A stretch of DNA of 7,650 bases, from assembly GCA_937873435.1 (NCBI GenBank), contig CALMWM010000241.1, positions 1-7,650 on the forward strand. Reading direction: 5' to 3'. This document shows, piece by piece, positions 6,475-7,650 of this stretch. Origin of the DNA: an uncultured Gallionellaceae bacterium. Its GTDB lineage: Bacteria > Pseudomonadota > Gammaproteobacteria > Burkholderiales > Sulfuricellaceae. The translations under genes were made by a program, and so were the position numbers. Below the pieces are notes generated by a model. The model made no database searches, was not told where the DNA came from, and worked only from the letters and a program-made list of their open reading frames with translations. Position 1 is the stretch's first letter. Every line of letters starts with the position of its first letter.

Positions 6475-6708
6475 ATGGCAACCGTCAATTTCAGCGTCCC
6501 GGATAACGTCAAGGAACTGTTTAACGCCGCCTTCGCCCACAAGAACAAAAGCGCGATCATCGCCGAATTGATGCTGGAAGCGGTGGAGCGCGAAAAACAG
6601 CTGGTTCGGCGCGCCGAAGCGATAGACCGGATGCTGGCGCGCCGCGACACCAAACCGAGCGTCACCGAGGAAGAAATCCGCGCCGCTCGTGAAGCAGGGC
6701 GCCCGTGA
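6475..6708 (+). CDS. ribbon-helix-helix-like antitoxin of a PIN toxin module
   Basis: This 77-residue protein is the likely antitoxin of the following PIN-domain toxin. Residues 1-40 have the pattern of a ribbon-helix-helix DNA-binding domain: a strand (TVNFSVP, 3-9), a helix (DNVKELFNAAFA), a turn at HKNKS and a second helix (AIIAELMLEAVERE). The charged C-terminus, with an EEEIRAAREAG segment (66-75), would be the part that binds and blocks the toxin. A good ribosome-binding site, GGAG at 6464-6467, lies 7 bases before the ATG. The stop overlaps the toxin GTG start. Function is assigned from the pairing and size rather than from a family name I can be sure of. It is not an AbrB-type VapB. 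Confidence 0.8.
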   Translation: MATVNFSVPDNVKELFNAAFAHKNKSAIIAELMLEAVEREKQLVRRAEAIDRMLARRDTKPSVTEEEIRAAREAGRP

Positions 6709-7130
6709 AACGCTTGGTGGTCGATGCCAGTATTATCGTCAAATGGCTGCAACCCCAGCGCGACGGCGAAGAAAATGTCGCACTGGCGCTGGAACTGCTA
6801 TTCGCCCATAAACGCGACGAGGTCGTTATCTTGCAACCACTTCATTGGCTGGCGGAGGTCGCCGCAGTGCTGGCGCGCATCAGCCCCGATACCGTTCAGG
6901 ACGACATGGTCGACCTCCAGGCGCTCCAGTTGTCCATCGCCGATACCCCGGCAATCTGGCAAATCGCCTGCGAACTGGCGATCACCCTCAACCATCACCT
7001 GTTCGACACCCTGTATCACGCGGTAGCGCTCTGTACCCCGGAAACCCGGTTGGTGACGGCAGATCGGCGCTACTATGAAAAAGCCGCCAGCAAAGGTGGG
7101 ATTGTGCTGTTGAGCGATTTGCGGATTTAG
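6705..7130 (+). CDS. vapC: PIN-domain ribonuclease toxin, VapC-like
   Basis: This 141-residue PIN-domain protein is the probable toxin of a type II toxin-antitoxin pair. VapC toxins are Mg2+-dependent ribonucleases that cut tRNA or rRNA. The acidic active-site set is visible: Asp7 in VVDASIIVKW, Glu51 in HWLAEVAAVLAR, Asp101 in LFDTLYHAVAL and Asp120 in LVTADRRYYEKA. The length is normal and the C-terminus is complete. Translation starts at GTG (6705-6707), whose last two bases belong to the antitoxin TGA, giving a 4-bp overlap. No strong ribosome-binding site precedes it, so coupling to antitoxin translation probably keeps toxin output low. The true RNA target cannot be read from the sequence. 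Confidence 0.88.
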   Translation: MKRLVVDASIIVKWLQPQRDGEENVALALELLFAHKRDEVVILQPLHWLAEVAAVLARISPDTVQDDMVDLQALQLSIADTPAIWQIACELAITLNHHLFDTLYHAVALCTPETRLVTADRRYYEKAASKGGIVLLSDLRI

Positions 7131-7198
7131 TGAATGCAGGGGCGCCACGTACCCGCTACTTGATAAATCGTTTCAATTTCTGCGGGATTGGGTTCTTG

Positions 7199-7215
7199 GG
7201 GGGGCGACGCTCCCT
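7199..7215 (+). terminator. weak hairpin, possible terminator of the toxin operon
   Basis: GGGGGC at 7200-7205 pairs with GCTCCC at 7209-7214, including one G-U pair, around a GAC loop. A further G-U pair at 7199/7215 is possible. The stem is followed by the T-rich but interrupted TGTTTATGGCTTTT. It sits about 70 bases after the toxin stop. It is the best terminator-like structure in the gap between the toxin and the convergent higA gene, which otherwise shows nothing I recognise. Confidence 0.25.
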
Positions 7216-7336
7216 GTTTATGGCTTTTCTACAGCGTCAACGTCAACTTTCAAATTGAGGGGCGTGCCGACCACAAAGTTTGGCCGAAGCCCTGGAAACT
7301 CAAAAAACCACAGGCCGTAAAGAGAGCGCTTATCGG

Positions 7337-7362
7337 CTAGTCCCGCGCGAATGCCGGGCTAG
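7337..7362. other. imperfect inverted repeat at the higA stop
   Basis: CTAG plus CCCG (7337-7344, shifted by one bulged T at 7341, ending 7345) mirrors CGGG plus CTAG (7355-7362), giving an 8-bp stem with one bulge and a 9-base loop. It contains the higA stop codon. No T-run follows on the minus strand, so termination is uncertain. It could instead be part of a small dispersed repeat. Confidence 0.3.
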
Positions 7363-7646
7363 GCATACCTGAATTCAATTTTGCAGACTTTTTCCAAATC
7401 CACAGTTTGTTTGGCTTGCCATAAATCGTAATTGTCTTGCATCGTCAACCAGCTTTCGGGGGAACGCCCTAATGCTTTTGAGAGGCGAAGAGCCATTTCC
7501 GGGCTCACGCCACTGGCTTCGTTCAAGACGCGGTTAAGGGTCGATGCGGCAACGCCCAATTTGAGGGCGAGTTCCCTGCAACTGATTTTGTTTGGCGTAA
7601 GGTAAACCTCTTGAATAAACGCCCCGGGATGCGGTGGATTGTGCAT
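7359..7646 (-). CDS. higA: HigA-type XRE antitoxin
   Basis: This 95-residue protein is a helix-turn-helix antitoxin of the HigA/VapI family, which represses its own operon and neutralises the HigB mRNA-cleaving toxin. The opening HNPPHPGAFIQEVYL is a family hallmark. The DNA-binding helix-turn-helix is at about 23-42 (CRELALKLGVAASTLNRVLN), followed by GVSPEMALRLSKALG (46-60) and the ESWLTMQDNYDLWQA segment (64-78). The length is normal. ATG 7646 lies 4 bases from the window edge; the codon before it is an open GCT, so a start a few codons further upstream cannot be excluded. In this family higB normally precedes higA, so it would lie beyond 7650. Codon use is visibly more AT-rich than in the signalling operon, suggesting later acquisition. 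Calling it a solitary HigA is possible but untestable here. Confidence 0.9.
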   Translation of the reverse strand: MHNPPHPGAFIQEVYLTPNKISCRELALKLGVAASTLNRVLNEASGVSPEMALRLSKALGRSPESWLTMQDNYDLWQAKQTVDLEKVCKIEFRYA

Positions 7647-7650
7647 AGCC

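Noticed and set aside
6371..6571. Small open frame overlapping the antitoxin start
   Set aside because: It overlaps the well-supported antitoxin in another frame and has no ribosome-binding site or motif.
7131..7358. Gene remnant or small RNA between the toxin and higA
   Set aside because: Short open stretches in two frames contain no family motif, and apart from two weak hairpins and a CGTCAAC doublet near 7226-7238 nothing supports a gene.

Overview
The window looks like a chromosomal stretch of a GC-rich, nitric-oxide-exposed proteobacterium. A betaproteobacterium of the Nitrosomonadales/Gallionellales type is my best guess. This rests on an NsrR/NnrS pair, soluble multi-domain HDOD signalling proteins, and GC-biased third codon positions over roughly the first 6.3 kb. 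It is inferred from gene style, not from a marker gene.

Region 1 (122-1737) holds a nitric-oxide response pair. An NsrR-type Rrf2 regulator on the plus strand faces an NnrS-family membrane protein on the minus strand, and their stop codons overlap in a single CTAG. NsrR family members sense NO through an Fe-S cluster and commonly control nnrS, so the two probably act in one pathway despite the tail-to-tail layout.

Region 2 (1871-6337) is a probable three-gene signalling operon transcribed divergently from nnrS. The first gene encodes a soluble Ser/Thr protein kinase fused to an HDOD domain and a GAF-like domain. The second, 8 bp downstream with its ribosome-binding site overlapping the previous stop, is a tandem paralogue of the HDOD-GAF part with no kinase. 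The third encodes a very acidic, lysine-free protein of unknown function. This is the most unusual part of the window. The duplicated sensor module, the kinase on only one copy, and a Thr-bearing linker in one copy that is acidic and Thr-free in the other suggest a kinase and partner circuit whose input and output are unknown.

Region 3 (6338-7650) is accessory in character. A hairpin-bearing gap is followed by a toxin-antitoxin pair: a ribbon-helix-helix-like antitoxin and a PIN-domain VapC-like toxin, overlapping by 4 bp with a GTG start. After a 228-bp gap comes a convergent HigA-type antitoxin running into the right edge. Its expected HigB toxin would lie beyond the window. Base composition is visibly more AT-rich in the last ~500 bp.

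I saw no rRNA, tRNA, CRISPR array, insertion sequence or replication origin.
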